NCBI GenBank assembly: GCA_900317105.1
Contig: ONFP01000001.1
Span: 1-64,000 of the forward strand
DNA: 64,000 bases
Direction: 5' to 3'
Source: an uncultured Succinatimonas sp.
GTDB taxonomy: Bacteria > Pseudomonadota > Gammaproteobacteria > Enterobacterales > Succinivibrionaceae
The notes beneath the pieces were generated by a model. That model did no database searches, had not been told where the DNA came from, and saw only the letters and a program-made list of their open reading frames with translations. A program made the position numbers and the translations under genes. Position 1 is the stretch's first letter. Every line of letters begins with the position of its first letter. This document shows positions 16,062-24,671 of this stretch, piece after piece.

Positions 16062-17309
16062 TTAAACGTTCAGTTCCTGAGCAGGCTGAATCTTTGAGGC
16101 TCTCTTGGCTGGGTAAACAGATGCCAGAAAACTCATCATGATGGCACAGAATATAACTACAGCCACATCAAATAACTGAAGTTCAGATGGAACATAGTTT
16201 ATAAAATAGATGTCCTCATTTAAAAGCTCTATGCCGAACCACTGTTTAAAGTGGGAGGTAACGTATGGAGTGAAGTATGAGAGAGTGCATCCAAGTATTG
16301 TTCCATAGACACATCCCCTGATCGCAGAGAAAACTCCCATCAGCGTAAAGCATCTGACAATAAGTCTCTTTGATGCTCCCATGGTCATAAGAATAGCAAT
16401 CTCATGTCTCTTTTCGCTTACTGCCATAATCAGGTTGGACACAATATTGAAGCAGGAAACTGCAATAACCAGAATCATGGCTATATACATAATGGTTCTG
16501 ATCATGTGAATATCTGAATAGAGTTTTCCCTGTGTATCAGTCCATACGGAGACCTCGTGCGCATCTCTTAGGAATGAGGTTGCCTCGTAGATTATTTCAC
16601 GGGCCTCAAGCATGCGGTCTACTCCAATATGGAATGTGTTTGGATTGGCAAGACCTGAAATCTTTTTGGCGCTTTCAATATTTATAAAGGCCAGGTTGCT
16701 GTCGATCTGTCCTCTGGTTTTGAAAACTCCTGCAATTCTGAAGGTATTTACTGTAACTGACCCAAGTCCGTTGTTGGCAATTTCAGCATTGATTGAGGAG
16801 AGGTTAATCTCATCTCCGGTTTTGAGATTAAGTTTTTTGGCAATGCCGTTTCCCAGAATTACCGCAGGAAGGTCATCCTCCTGCTTTAAAACTGAAATCT
16901 TGCAGTTCATGAAGTTTTCAAGGCTGATAACCTTGCCTTCTCTTTCAAGATCAATTCCCATTACGGCTGCAGGGGCAAACTGGGTACCGGAGCTGAAGGC
17001 TCCATTGATGGTGATAACAGGAGAGACTGCTGTTATATGAGGAGTCTTGCTGATGTTTTGAATATCCTGTTCAACATTATGAAATCCATCTGTATCGTAG
17101 GCTTTGATTTCACCTGCAGGAATCAGTGACAGTACGCGGTAATTGAGTTCCTTCTCAAAGCCGTTCATTGCAGATAGACCTAAGATCAGAGCACAGACAC
17201 CAACACAGATCCCTGAAGTGGTAGCAATGGAGATGAATTTAGCCAGAGCTCCGTAACGCTTTGAATTTAAAAAACGGAGCGCAAGCTGAACACTTAGACT
17301 AGTTCGCAT
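16062..17309 (-). CDS. lolE: Lipoprotein-releasing system permease LolE
   Basis: The 415-residue inner-membrane subunit of LolCDE extracts outer-membrane-directed lipoproteins and passes them to LolA. It has a cytoplasmic N-terminus (RTSLSVQLALRFLNSKRYG), a first membrane helix near 24-46, a large periplasmic MacB-like domain (about 47-270) and three membrane helices in the C-terminal third (about 275-300, 320-345, 378-400). Its start overlaps the end of lolD by 11 bp. The operon order lolC-lolD-lolE is the classical one, and the third-gene position supports LolE over LolC; the two permeases are paralogous. Confidence 0.93.
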   Translation of the reverse strand: MRTSLSVQLALRFLNSKRYGALAKFISIATTSGICVGVCALILGLSAMNGFEKELNYRVLSLIPAGEIKAYDTDGFHNVEQDIQNISKTPHITAVSPVITINGAFSSGTQFAPAAVMGIDLEREGKVISLENFMNCKISVLKQEDDLPAVILGNGIAKKLNLKTGDEINLSSINAEIANNGLGSVTVNTFRIAGVFKTRGQIDSNLAFINIESAKKISGLANPNTFHIGVDRMLEAREIIYEATSFLRDAHEVSVWTDTQGKLYSDIHMIRTIMYIAMILVIAVSCFNIVSNLIMAVSEKRHEIAILMTMGASKRLIVRCFTLMGVFSAIRGCVYGTILGCTLSYFTPYVTSHFKQWFGIELLNEDIYFINYVPSELQLFDVAVVIFCAIMMSFLASVYPAKRASKIQPAQELNV

Positions 17310-17979
17310 CGATAACTCCGTCCTTCATCTGATATACACGGTCACACTTGGCTGCAAGTGTATTGTCATGGGTAACCATAACAACAGCGATATGCTCTTT
17401 TCTGACAAGTTCAGTGAACAGAGCAAAAATGTCCTGTGCATTCTGTGCATCGAGATTGCCGGTTGGTTCGTCGGCTAGAATCAGGTCCGGATGATGGGCC
17501 AGGGCTCTGGCAATAGCTACACGCTGTCTTTCTCCTCCTGACATTTCTGCTGGACGGTAATTTAGACGGTGTGACAGACCAACTTTTTCCAGGTTCTCGG
17601 TTGCGGTTTTTGTTGCTGTATCAACATCGGTGCCCCCGATGAGCATTGGCATCATTACATTTTCCAGAGCGGTGAAATCACCCAGCAGATGGTGGAACTG
17701 ATATACAAAACCAAGGTTTTTATTACGAAACTGTGCTTTCTGATTGGCGCTGAAACCGCTGAGATTCTGTCCGTTGAAGATAATGTCACCGCTACTCTGG
17801 GTATCAAGTGTGCCCAGAATATGGAGCAGGGTACTTTTTCCTGAACCTGATTTTCCGATGATAGCGGTTATTTCATCTGAGTAGATGTCCAGATTAACCT
17901 TTTTAAGAACGCAGGTATTAACCTTGCCTTCAACATAGGTTCTGGTTATATCTTTTGCCTGTAGGATAATATTGCTCAT
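17299..17979 (-). CDS. lolD: Lipoprotein-releasing system ATPase LolD
   Basis: The 226-residue ABC ATPase powers LolCE. The Walker A motif GKSGSGKST is at 42-50, the Q-loop in FVYQFHHLLG, the ABC signature MSGGERQR at about 146-153, and Walker B LILADEPTGNLD at 166-177, followed by the switch histidine in VTHD. The segment FQFHHLLGDFTALENVMMPML is typical of the MacB/LolD/FtsE group. It starts 1 bp after lolC and overlaps lolE, so the three subunits should be made together. Confidence 0.97.
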   Translation of the reverse strand: MSNIILQAKDITRTYVEGKVNTCVLKKVNLDIYSDEITAIIGKSGSGKSTLLHILGTLDTQSSGDIIFNGQNLSGFSANQKAQFRNKNLGFVYQFHHLLGDFTALENVMMPMLIGGTDVDTATKTATENLEKVGLSHRLNYRPAEMSGGERQRVAIARALAHHPDLILADEPTGNLDAQNAQDIFALFTELVRKEHIAVVMVTHDNTLAAKCDRVYQMKDGVIDAN

Positions 17980-17980
17980 T

Positions 17981-19180
17981 TTAGCCTCTACTTAGATGGG
18001 TAACAGGATCAGTTACAGCAGCTCTTACTGCAGGATACAGTGTACATAGCAGACTCATCAGAACTGAACCGATACCAATGATTAGAATGTTGGCAAGTTC
18101 TATTGAAACCGGCAGCTTTCCAAAGCTTCCGGTATTGCTCATAAAATCGGAAACATAATAGGTAAGAGGAATTCCAATGATGATTCCTACAGCAGTTCCG
18201 ATTACACCAACAAAAATTCCCATGAGTAAAAAGATATTGAGAATTCGCAGATTGCTCAATCCCATGGTTTTAAAAATAGCGATTTCTGTAAGTCTTGAGC
18301 TTACCACCATGGCAAGCGCAGAAATAATATTGAAGGAAGCCACGATAATAACCAGACATAGCATGATGGTCATGGTAAGTTTTTCCATGGCAACAGCCTT
18401 GAAGAACTCACCCTGAACTGAAGTCCAGTCCGTGTAGTTCAGTCCCATTTCCTTAATCTTTGGTGTGACCTTGTCGATGACAAATGGATCTGTCAGCCAG
18501 ATTCTGTAGGAGTTAACCTGAGCGGGCATCCTGAAAAAACGTCTTACATCATCATAGTTACCTACAGCACTGTCCAGCGCGGTTGAATTTGCCGTGCTGT
18601 AGTATTTTTTCAGGGTAAAGATTCTCTGGGTTGGTGTCAGTCCCATTGGAGTGTATCTGGCATTGAGAGTGCTTATCAGCTTTACATTGGTGTTAAGCTT
18701 CAGATCGTTTCTTATATAAAGCGCAGCCTCGGCATTGAGTTCGAAGCTGCCTTTCTCAGGCACGGCAACCAGATTTAGATCCTTTCTTTCATAGCCTTTG
18801 GAGTAGGTGATTCTGGTGTCATCAAGTCCCTGCAGATTTATAAGAGCAAGAGCGTTCTGAGACTGCATTAGTGTCTGTGCCTGAACAAAAGGAGCTGCTG
18901 CCACAACATGATTGAGCTGCATAATTGAAGGAAGCTTATCTTCCTGCGTTTCTACAATCAGGTGAGGGGTATCGGAGAGCACTGATTTTTTTAGACGGTT
19001 CTGCAGTCCCTGCATAATTGAGGTGTCTACAATAAGGGCTGCAACACCGATGGCAATTCCCACTGTAGAGAGAATAGCAACAAATTTTGCAAATTTATGA
19101 GCCTTGCTGTTAAGCCCGTATTTTAGAGCAATAGCAAAGGTGAGTGGATGGAATAATCTCAAAACTAATCCTGTTTTCAA
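17981..19180 (-). CDS. lolC: Lipoprotein-releasing system permease LolC
   Basis: The 399-residue paralogue of LolE is the first gene of the operon and is taken as LolC, which in E. coli recruits LolA through a periplasmic hook. An N-terminal helix near 28-50 (VAILSTVGIAIGVAALIV) is followed by the periplasmic domain and three C-terminal membrane helices (about 270-295, 312-340, 360-385), with the TLYPAVRAA end typical of the FtsX-like permease fold. The N-terminus is about ten residues longer than in E. coli LolC. No other in-frame start is clearly better. Confidence 0.92.
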   Translation of the reverse strand: MKTGLVLRLFHPLTFAIALKYGLNSKAHKFAKFVAILSTVGIAIGVAALIVDTSIMQGLQNRLKKSVLSDTPHLIVETQEDKLPSIMQLNHVVAAAPFVQAQTLMQSQNALALINLQGLDDTRITYSKGYERKDLNLVAVPEKGSFELNAEAALYIRNDLKLNTNVKLISTLNARYTPMGLTPTQRIFTLKKYYSTANSTALDSAVGNYDDVRRFFRMPAQVNSYRIWLTDPFVIDKVTPKIKEMGLNYTDWTSVQGEFFKAVAMEKLTMTIMLCLVIIVASFNIISALAMVVSSRLTEIAIFKTMGLSNLRILNIFLLMGIFVGVIGTAVGIIIGIPLTYYVSDFMSNTGSFGKLPVSIELANILIIGIGSVLMSLLCTLYPAVRAAVTDPVTHLSRG

Positions 19181-19656
19181 TACAAATATAAGGTATATAT
19201 TTTACTCCAATATGCGGTCTGAACCATTCATTTTGAAAACTTTTTGTGCATACGTGAGTTGCTGAGGAAAAAGATTTTTGCTGAAAGATAAATTTTTTTC
19301 TTTTGTACACAAATTTCGCTTTTCTCTACTTTTGTCAGGATAGAAATTCTAATTGGAATTTACTGATTGAAAATGAAAAATAAAATTAAAAAAAGGTGAA
19401 TATTTTTTTACTGATAATAATTGCTATTTAGCTGAATATTAAAAAATTTCTCTTAAGAATAAATGAGTAAATTGTGTGAGCCAGGCTAAAAATGAGAACC
19501 TTGTTTATGGTCACAAAATTCCCTTAAACCATAACTTATATTAATAGTGTGGGTGTGTCACAGTTTATTATAATAATTCACTCATTTTCCTGTACTACTC
19601 TTAAAGAAAACACCCAGAATAGTGATTATTTTTACAGCAAACACTGGAGCAGAAAT
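19181..19656. other. Intergenic region between lolC and a small gene
   Basis: The 476-bp AT-rich gap is divergent between lolC (minus) and the 75-residue gene (plus). An imperfect palindrome, AAATTC-TAATTG-GAATTT (19344-19361), contains TTCTAATTGGAA, one base from the perfect MarR-site palindrome at 2245. A 7-bp inverted repeat TTATGGT / ACCATAA (19505-19511, 19528-19534) lies nearer the small gene. No other gene is visible. Confidence 0.5.
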
Positions 19657-19884
19657 ATGGAAAATATAAGCAATATTGAGTTTGAGCACGAGAAAACAAG
19701 ACGAATCCGTAATCTCAAGATCTTCAACCTGACTTTAGAGAGCTTCATGGTTAAGATTACCCCAGAGATGTCAAAACTGTACAATGACTATATTAACTGC
19801 AGAATTGATATCGGCAACTACTGCGATCGGATTTTTGAACTTTTAAAGAAAGGTTCAAACAGAAAGTTCAATATTGAAGCCTAG
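19657..19884 (+). CDS. Small protein of unknown function
   Basis: The 75-residue product is predicted to be largely helical and is rich in charged residues (EHEKTRRIRNLKIFN...). It has no signal peptide, membrane segment or recognisable domain. I chose the ATG at 19657 because GGAGCAGA is placed just upstream. An in-frame extension to 19549 would add 36 residues (MGVSQFIIIIHSFSC...) that look like translated intergenic DNA. A hairpin terminator follows the stop by 37 bp, so it is a single-gene unit. It is probably real, but nothing tells its role; a small DNA-binding or adaptor protein is possible. Confidence 0.5.
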   Translation: MENISNIEFEHEKTRRIRNLKIFNLTLESFMVKITPEMSKLYNDYINCRIDIGNYCDRIFELLKKGSNRKFNIEA

Positions 19885-19920
19885 CTTAATTCTGTAGATA
19901 TTTCTGAGATACAATTGCTG

Positions 19921-19955
19921 CAGTTTCTTTTTAGAAACTGTAGGCTTGTTTTGTA
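19921..19955 (+). terminator. Terminator after the 75-residue gene
   Basis: A perfect 8-bp stem CAGTTTCT / AGAAACTG with a T4 loop (19921-19940) is followed by TAGGCTTGTTTTG. It separates the small gene from pheS. No phenylalanine leader peptide (pheM type) can be found between here and pheS. Confidence 0.7.
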
Positions 19956-20118
19956 TGGTCTGAGCAGATCTCCTTCCTCCATTAATAATTCCATTTAAAT
20001 GCACTTTTATTAATCGTCATATTTAAATTTCCGTTTATGTCATAAAAATGCGATAATACACGGTTATCTATATTTTTAATTTGGACATAGAAGTCCTTTT
20101 GGATACTGGTATATATCA

Positions 20119-21102
20119 ATGGACAATTTAGAACAAGCCAAAATAAATGGCATAAACGCAGCTAATAATGCTAAAGATTTACAGGAATTAGAGGCAGTTA
20201 AGACCAATTTCCTAGGAAAGAAAGGTGAATTTACCGCCTTTATGCGTGAGCTGGGCAAGCTTTCTGCTGAAGAAAGACCTAAGAGAGGCGCTATCATTAA
20301 TGAAGCCCGTCAGGCTGTTATCGATGCAATCGAAAGCAAGAAGGCTCAGATTGAAAAGTCTCTTTTAGAGGCAAAACTTTCAAATGAAACTGTTGATATC
20401 ACTCTGCCAGGTCGTAGAATCGAGCTTGGAAATGAGCATCCAATCAGCAGAACCATCCAGAGAATCAAGGAAATCTTCGGTTCTATGGGCTTTAGCGTAG
20501 TAGGTGGTCCAGAGATTGAGGATGACTATCATAACTTTGATGCTCTGAATCTTCCACCAAATCACCCTGCAAGATCATCACAGGATACCTTCTCTGTTGA
20601 AAACGGTCTGCTGCTACGTTCTCAGACCTCTTCAGTTCAGGTTCGTACCATGGAGACACAGAAGCCTCCTATCAGAATTATTGCTCCTGGCCGTGTATAC
20701 AGAAACGACTATGACATGACCCATACCCCAATGTTCCATCAGGTAGAAGGTCTGCTGGTTGAGGAGCACACCTCCTTTGCAGAGCTTAAGGGCGTACTGC
20801 ACGAGTTCCTGTTAAAATTCTTTGAGGAAGAGCTTGAGGTTCGTTTCCGTCCTTCTTTCTTCCCATTCACTGAGCCTTCAGCTGAGGTTGACCTGCGTCG
20901 CAAGGGCGGCAAGTGGCTAGAGGTCTTAGGCTGTGGTATGGTTCATCCAAATGTTCTGAAGAATGTTGGTATTGATACTGATAAATACGTTGGCTATGCC
21001 TTCGGTATGGGCGTTGAGCGTCTGACCATGCTGCGCTACGGTGTAAATGACCTGCGTGCATTCTTTGAAAATGACCTTCGTTTCTTAAAGCAGTTTGCCT
21101 AA
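20119..21102 (+). CDS. pheS: Phenylalanine-tRNA ligase alpha subunit
   Basis: The 327-residue alpha subunit of the (alpha-beta)2 class II synthetase charges tRNA-Phe. A coiled-coil tRNA-binding N-terminus (about 1-85) precedes the catalytic domain. The motifs seen are [20 protein letters not shown], the motif-2-type [21 protein letters not shown] and the motif-3-type [13 protein letters not shown]. Length equals E. coli PheS (327). A small hairpin, GGAC-ATAGAA-GTCC then TTTT, lies at 20083-20100, just ahead of the start and could affect expression. pheT follows after 23 bp. Confidence 0.98.
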   Translation: MDNLEQAKINGINAANNAKDLQELEAVKTNFLGKKGEFTAFMRELGKLSAEERPKRGAIINEARQAVIDAIESKKAQIEKSLLEAKLSNETVDITLPGRRIELGNEHPISRTIQRIKEIFGSMGFSVVGGPEIEDDYHNFDALNLPPNHPARSSQDTFSVENGLLLRSQTSSVQVRTMETQKPPIRIIAPGRVYRNDYDMTHTPMFHQVEGLLVEEHTSFAELKGVLHEFLLKFFEEELEVRFRPSFFPFTEPSAEVDLRRKGGKWLEVLGCGMVHPNVLKNVGIDTDKYVGYAFGMGVERLTMLRYGVNDLRAFFENDLRFLKQFA

Positions 21103-21125
21103 TACCTAAAGTTTGGATAAAAAAA

Positions 21126-23504
21126 ATGATTTTCAATAAATTATGGATTGATGAGTGGGTCAAGAATGACCTGAGTGCAGAAGAGCTGTCAGACATGATT
21201 ACCATGGCAGGTCTTGAAGTTGATTCTGTAAACGATGTTGCTGACAATTTTGACGGCGTAGTGGTTGGTAAGGTATTAGAGTGTGTGCCTCATCCAGATT
21301 CAGACCATATGCACGTAACCAAGGTTGAAGTCGGTGGCGGTCAGATTTTCCAGATCGTCTGCGGAGCTCCAAACTGTCGTGAAGGCTTAAAGGTTTGTGC
21401 TTCCCTGATCGGAGCTCATGTAAACGGTATTACCATCAAGAAGGCAAAGCTGCGCGGTGTTGAATCCAACGGTATGCTGTGCTCCTTCAAGGAGCTTGGT
21501 ATGTCAGAGGAGTCAAACGGTATTGTTGAGCTTCCTGAGGATGCTCCTTTAGGCATGGATATCCGTGAGTACTTCAAGCTAAACGATAAGGCTATTGATG
21601 TTGATTTAACCTCAAACCGTCCTGACTGTCTGGGCATGAGCGGCATTGCCCGTGAAATTGCGGTACTTTTAGGCAAGAAGTTTGAGTATCCAAAGGTTGA
21701 GAAGGTTGCCCCAACCATCAATGATATCTTCACAGTTGAGGTTGAAGACAAGGCTGCCTGCCCACGTTATATTTCACGTGTGGTTCGCGGTGTTAACCAG
21801 AAGGCCATGTCTCCACTGTGGATGGTTGAAAGACTGCGCCGCTGCGGAATCCGTTCTGTTTCTCCAATCGTAGACGTTACAAACTATGTAATGCTTGAGT
21901 ACAGCCAGCCTCTGCACTCTTTCGATTTAAACAAGATCCACGACAAGATTATTGTTCGCAAGGCTCATCAGGATGAACCTATGACAGTTCTGTCCGGAGA
22001 TGAGGTAAAGCTCAAGGACAATACTCTGATTATCGCCGACTCAACCGGTCCTGTAGCTATGGCTGGTATTTTCGGTGGTCTGAACTCAGGTATTGATGAG
22101 AATACCTCTGATGTTCTTTTAGAGTCTGCCTATTTTGCTGCTGATGCAATCAAGGGCAGAGCACGTCAGTACGGTCTGAACACCGATGCTTCTCACCGTT
22201 TTGAGCGTGGTGTTGATCCTATGAACCAGGCTCGCGCAATGGAGCGTGCAACTGCACTGCTGATTGAAATTGCAGGCGGTCAGGCTGGTCCTCTGAATGA
22301 GGTTGTATCTGAGGATGATCTTCCAAAGTACAAGGAAATCACTTTAAGACTTTCAAAGTTAGAGAAGGTTTTAGGTGTAGCCATTGACGCTGATACTGTA
22401 TTCAAGATCCTGGATAATCTTGAGCTTTCTCCAAAGAAGGTTGACGGAGGTTTTGTCTGTGTATCTCCATCATTCAGATTTGATATTGAAATCGAAGAGG
22501 ATCTGATTGAGGAAGTAGCAAGAATCTACGGCTACAACAACATTCCTAACGCAACTCCTGTAAGTGACCTTTACATGGTCCACGAGAAAGAGGAAGTTGT
22601 TGAAGACAGAGATATCAAGAAGGTTCTTTGCGATGCCGGCTACAATGAGGCTATTACCTACTCATTCACCGATCCTAAGGTTCTTGCAGAGTTCTCTGAT
22701 ATCAAGCCATTAATGCTGAACACTCCTATTTCACCTGAATTATCTGCTATGCGTACCAGTCTGCTTGCAGGTCTGAGCATTGTTGCTAAATACAATGTAA
22801 ACCGTCAGCAGCGTAAAGTACGTCTGTTTGAGCAGGGCCTACGCTACATCATTGATGAGAAGGCTGAGAACGGTGTAAGACAGGAAGCCATGATTGCCGG
22901 AATCAGCGTTGGTGATATTCACGATGAGTCCTGGCACGAGAAGAGCCGCAGTGTTGATTTCTTTGATGTAAAGGGGGATGTAGAGAACCTTCTGGCATTA
23001 AATGTTGACACTAAGGATATTACTTTTGTCCGCACCACCGAGAAGTGCCTGCACCCAGGACAGGGCGCTGACATTCTTAAGAACGGTAAGAAGATTGGTT
23101 TTGTAGGTATGCTGCATCCATTAGCTCAGAAGGCATTAGGCTTCAAGCAGGCTGTTGGTGTATTCGAGATTGAAAGAGCAGCTGTTGAAAAGCGTGCAAT
23201 TCCTGTTTATGAGCCAATCTCAAAATTCCCTAGCGTTCGCCGTGATTTTGCATTCGTAATTGAGAAGTCAGTTGCAGTTTCTGCATTAACTGATCTAATT
23301 TACGAGGTTGGCGGTAATATAGTAAAAGATGTAAACATCTTTGACGTATTTGAAGACGCCTCACTAGGTGACAAGCGTTCTGTTGCAGTTGGTGTTATCG
23401 CTCAGGCCCTAGAGCATACTCTTGAGGATGCCGAGGTTGAGTCACTGGCAAACAGAATTATTGAGGAAGCCTCTAAGAGATTAGGCGCAGAACTTCGTTC
23501 ATAA
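21126..23504 (+). CDS. pheT: Phenylalanine-tRNA ligase beta subunit
   Basis: The 792-residue beta subunit carries the editing site and tRNA-binding domains. In order there are the N-terminal EMAP-like tRNA-binding domain (about 40-150, with GKVLECVPHPDSDHMHVTKV), the B3/B4 editing domain (about 210-370, SNRPDCLGMSGIAREIA before it), the B5 domain (about 400-470), a catalytic-like core and the C-terminal ferredoxin-fold anticodon-binding domain (from about 695, PISKFPSVRRDFAFV). The length matches E. coli PheT (795). xseB begins 12 bp downstream, suggesting read-through into the isoprenoid genes. Confidence 0.98.
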   Translation: MIFNKLWIDEWVKNDLSAEELSDMITMAGLEVDSVNDVADNFDGVVVGKVLECVPHPDSDHMHVTKVEVGGGQIFQIVCGAPNCREGLKVCASLIGAHVNGITIKKAKLRGVESNGMLCSFKELGMSEESNGIVELPEDAPLGMDIREYFKLNDKAIDVDLTSNRPDCLGMSGIAREIAVLLGKKFEYPKVEKVAPTINDIFTVEVEDKAACPRYISRVVRGVNQKAMSPLWMVERLRRCGIRSVSPIVDVTNYVMLEYSQPLHSFDLNKIHDKIIVRKAHQDEPMTVLSGDEVKLKDNTLIIADSTGPVAMAGIFGGLNSGIDENTSDVLLESAYFAADAIKGRARQYGLNTDASHRFERGVDPMNQARAMERATALLIEIAGGQAGPLNEVVSEDDLPKYKEITLRLSKLEKVLGVAIDADTVFKILDNLELSPKKVDGGFVCVSPSFRFDIEIEEDLIEEVARIYGYNNIPNATPVSDLYMVHEKEEVVEDRDIKKVLCDAGYNEAITYSFTDPKVLAEFSDIKPLMLNTPISPELSAMRTSLLAGLSIVAKYNVNRQQRKVRLFEQGLRYIIDEKAENGVRQEAMIAGISVGDIHDESWHEKSRSVDFFDVKGDVENLLALNVDTKDITFVRTTEKCLHPGQGADILKNGKKIGFVGMLHPLAQKALGFKQAVGVFEIERAAVEKRAIPVYEPISKFPSVRRDFAFVIEKSVAVSALTDLIYEVGGNIVKDVNIFDVFEDASLGDKRSVAVGVIAQALEHTLEDAEVESLANRIIEEASKRLGAELRS

Positions 23505-23516
23505 CAGGAAATATCC

Positions 23517-23768
23517 ATGGCTGACAAACAGATGACCTCCCTTGAGGAGAAACTTTCAGAATTAGAGAAGCTTACCGTTCAACTTGAGGAAGGAAAGCTT
23601 CCTATTGATGAAGCTATTGCTGTATACAGCCGTGGAATGGAACTGGCTGTTTCCTGTAAACAGTCTCTGGATTCTCTGTCTCAGAGGATCCAGATTGCAA
23701 AGAAAAATGCCCAGGAGGCTATTTCTTTGGAAAATTTTGAGCCTAATGGTTCAAATTCAGATTTCTAA
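23517..23768 (+). CDS. xseB: Exodeoxyribonuclease VII small subunit
   Basis: The 83-residue protein is the small subunit of exonuclease VII, which degrades single-stranded DNA with XseA. It shows the family core: TSLEEKLSELEKLTVQLEEG, LPIDEAIAVYSRGMELA and a C-terminal helix LSQRIQIAKKN. The size is typical (E. coli 80). As in E. coli, it is the gene before ispA and dxs. xseA is not in the window. Confidence 0.95.
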   Translation: MADKQMTSLEEKLSELEKLTVQLEEGKLPIDEAIAVYSRGMELAVSCKQSLDSLSQRIQIAKKNAQEAISLENFEPNGSNSDF

Positions 23769-23777
23769 GGATTTTAA

Positions 23778-24665
23778 GTGGAATTAAAAGACTTTGCCTC
23801 ATCAGTTTCCAAAAGGATTAACTCCTTTATGGAAGGTTATCTTAAAAACTTCGATGATGATGCCGCTTCTTTAAAGGAAGCCATGGAGTATGGGCTTCTT
23901 TTAGGAGGAAAAAGGGCAAGACCTTTACTTGTCTATGCAACCGGAATGGCTTTGGGACAAAGTCAGGACAGGCTTGATTATGCTGCCGCTGCTGTCGAAT
24001 GTATTCATGCATACTCCCTGATTCATGATGATATGCCGGAGATGGACAATGACAAGCTAAGACGCGGACGCGAGACTGTCCATGTCAAATTCGGGCAGAC
24101 GCTGGCTCTGCTTGCCGGAGATGCTCTACAGACTCTTGCATTTGAAATCCTGTCTGATAAAAAATCAGGCTTTTCAGATAAATCAGTTGCCAATCTGACC
24201 CGTATTCTTTCCTCAAAGGCAGGATACTCAGGAATGTGCGGCGGACAGGCGATTGACCTTGATTCTGAAGGAAAAAAATTAAGTTACGAGCAGTTAAGAT
24301 TACTTCATTCCAAGAAAACCGGAGCGCTGATTAGAGCTGCCGTTCTAATGGGCGCCTACAGCTGTGATAATGCAAGTGAAGCTGATATTGCAGTACTGGA
24401 TGAATATGCCACCTGGACCGGACTTGCATTTCAGGTATGGGATGATGTGCTGGATGTTATCGGTGACACTGCGGTTATGGGGAAAACTCAGGGTGCTGAC
24501 ATAAATCTTGATAAGAGCACCTATCCATCACTGCTGGGACTTGAAGAATCAAAGAAATTTGCGCAGGAATGTGCTGATAAGGCAATTGCAGCCTTGTCAA
24601 AACTGAAAATGGATACCTCACTGCTTGAGCAGTTTGCTTTATTTACTGTAAACAGAGATCATTAG
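23778..24665 (+). CDS. ispA: Farnesyl diphosphate synthase
   Basis: The 295-residue prenyltransferase condenses IPP with DMAPP and GPP to give farnesyl diphosphate, the precursor for undecaprenyl-PP and quinones. The first Asp-rich motif is HDDMPEMDND (D84, D85, D90), followed by LRRGRETVHVKFG. The second is QVWDDVLDVIGD in the last third. GGKRARPLLVYATG near 43-56 is the IPP-binding region. The start is GTG at 23778, 9 bp after xseB, with AAGG upstream; the next ATG lies too far inside. dxs follows after 6 bp. Confidence 0.96.
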   Translation: MELKDFASSVSKRINSFMEGYLKNFDDDAASLKEAMEYGLLLGGKRARPLLVYATGMALGQSQDRLDYAAAAVECIHAYSLIHDDMPEMDNDKLRRGRETVHVKFGQTLALLAGDALQTLAFEILSDKKSGFSDKSVANLTRILSSKAGYSGMCGGQAIDLDSEGKKLSYEQLRLLHSKKTGALIRAAVLMGAYSCDNASEADIAVLDEYATWTGLAFQVWDDVLDVIGDTAVMGKTQGADINLDKSTYPSLLGLEESKKFAQECADKAIAALSKLKMDTSLLEQFALFTVNRDH

Positions 24666-24671
24666 AAAGTC

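Noticed and set aside
19941..20118. pheM-type attenuator or T-box before pheS
   Set aside because: No phenylalanine-rich leader peptide and no T-box bulge sequence could be found; only a short hairpin near 20083.
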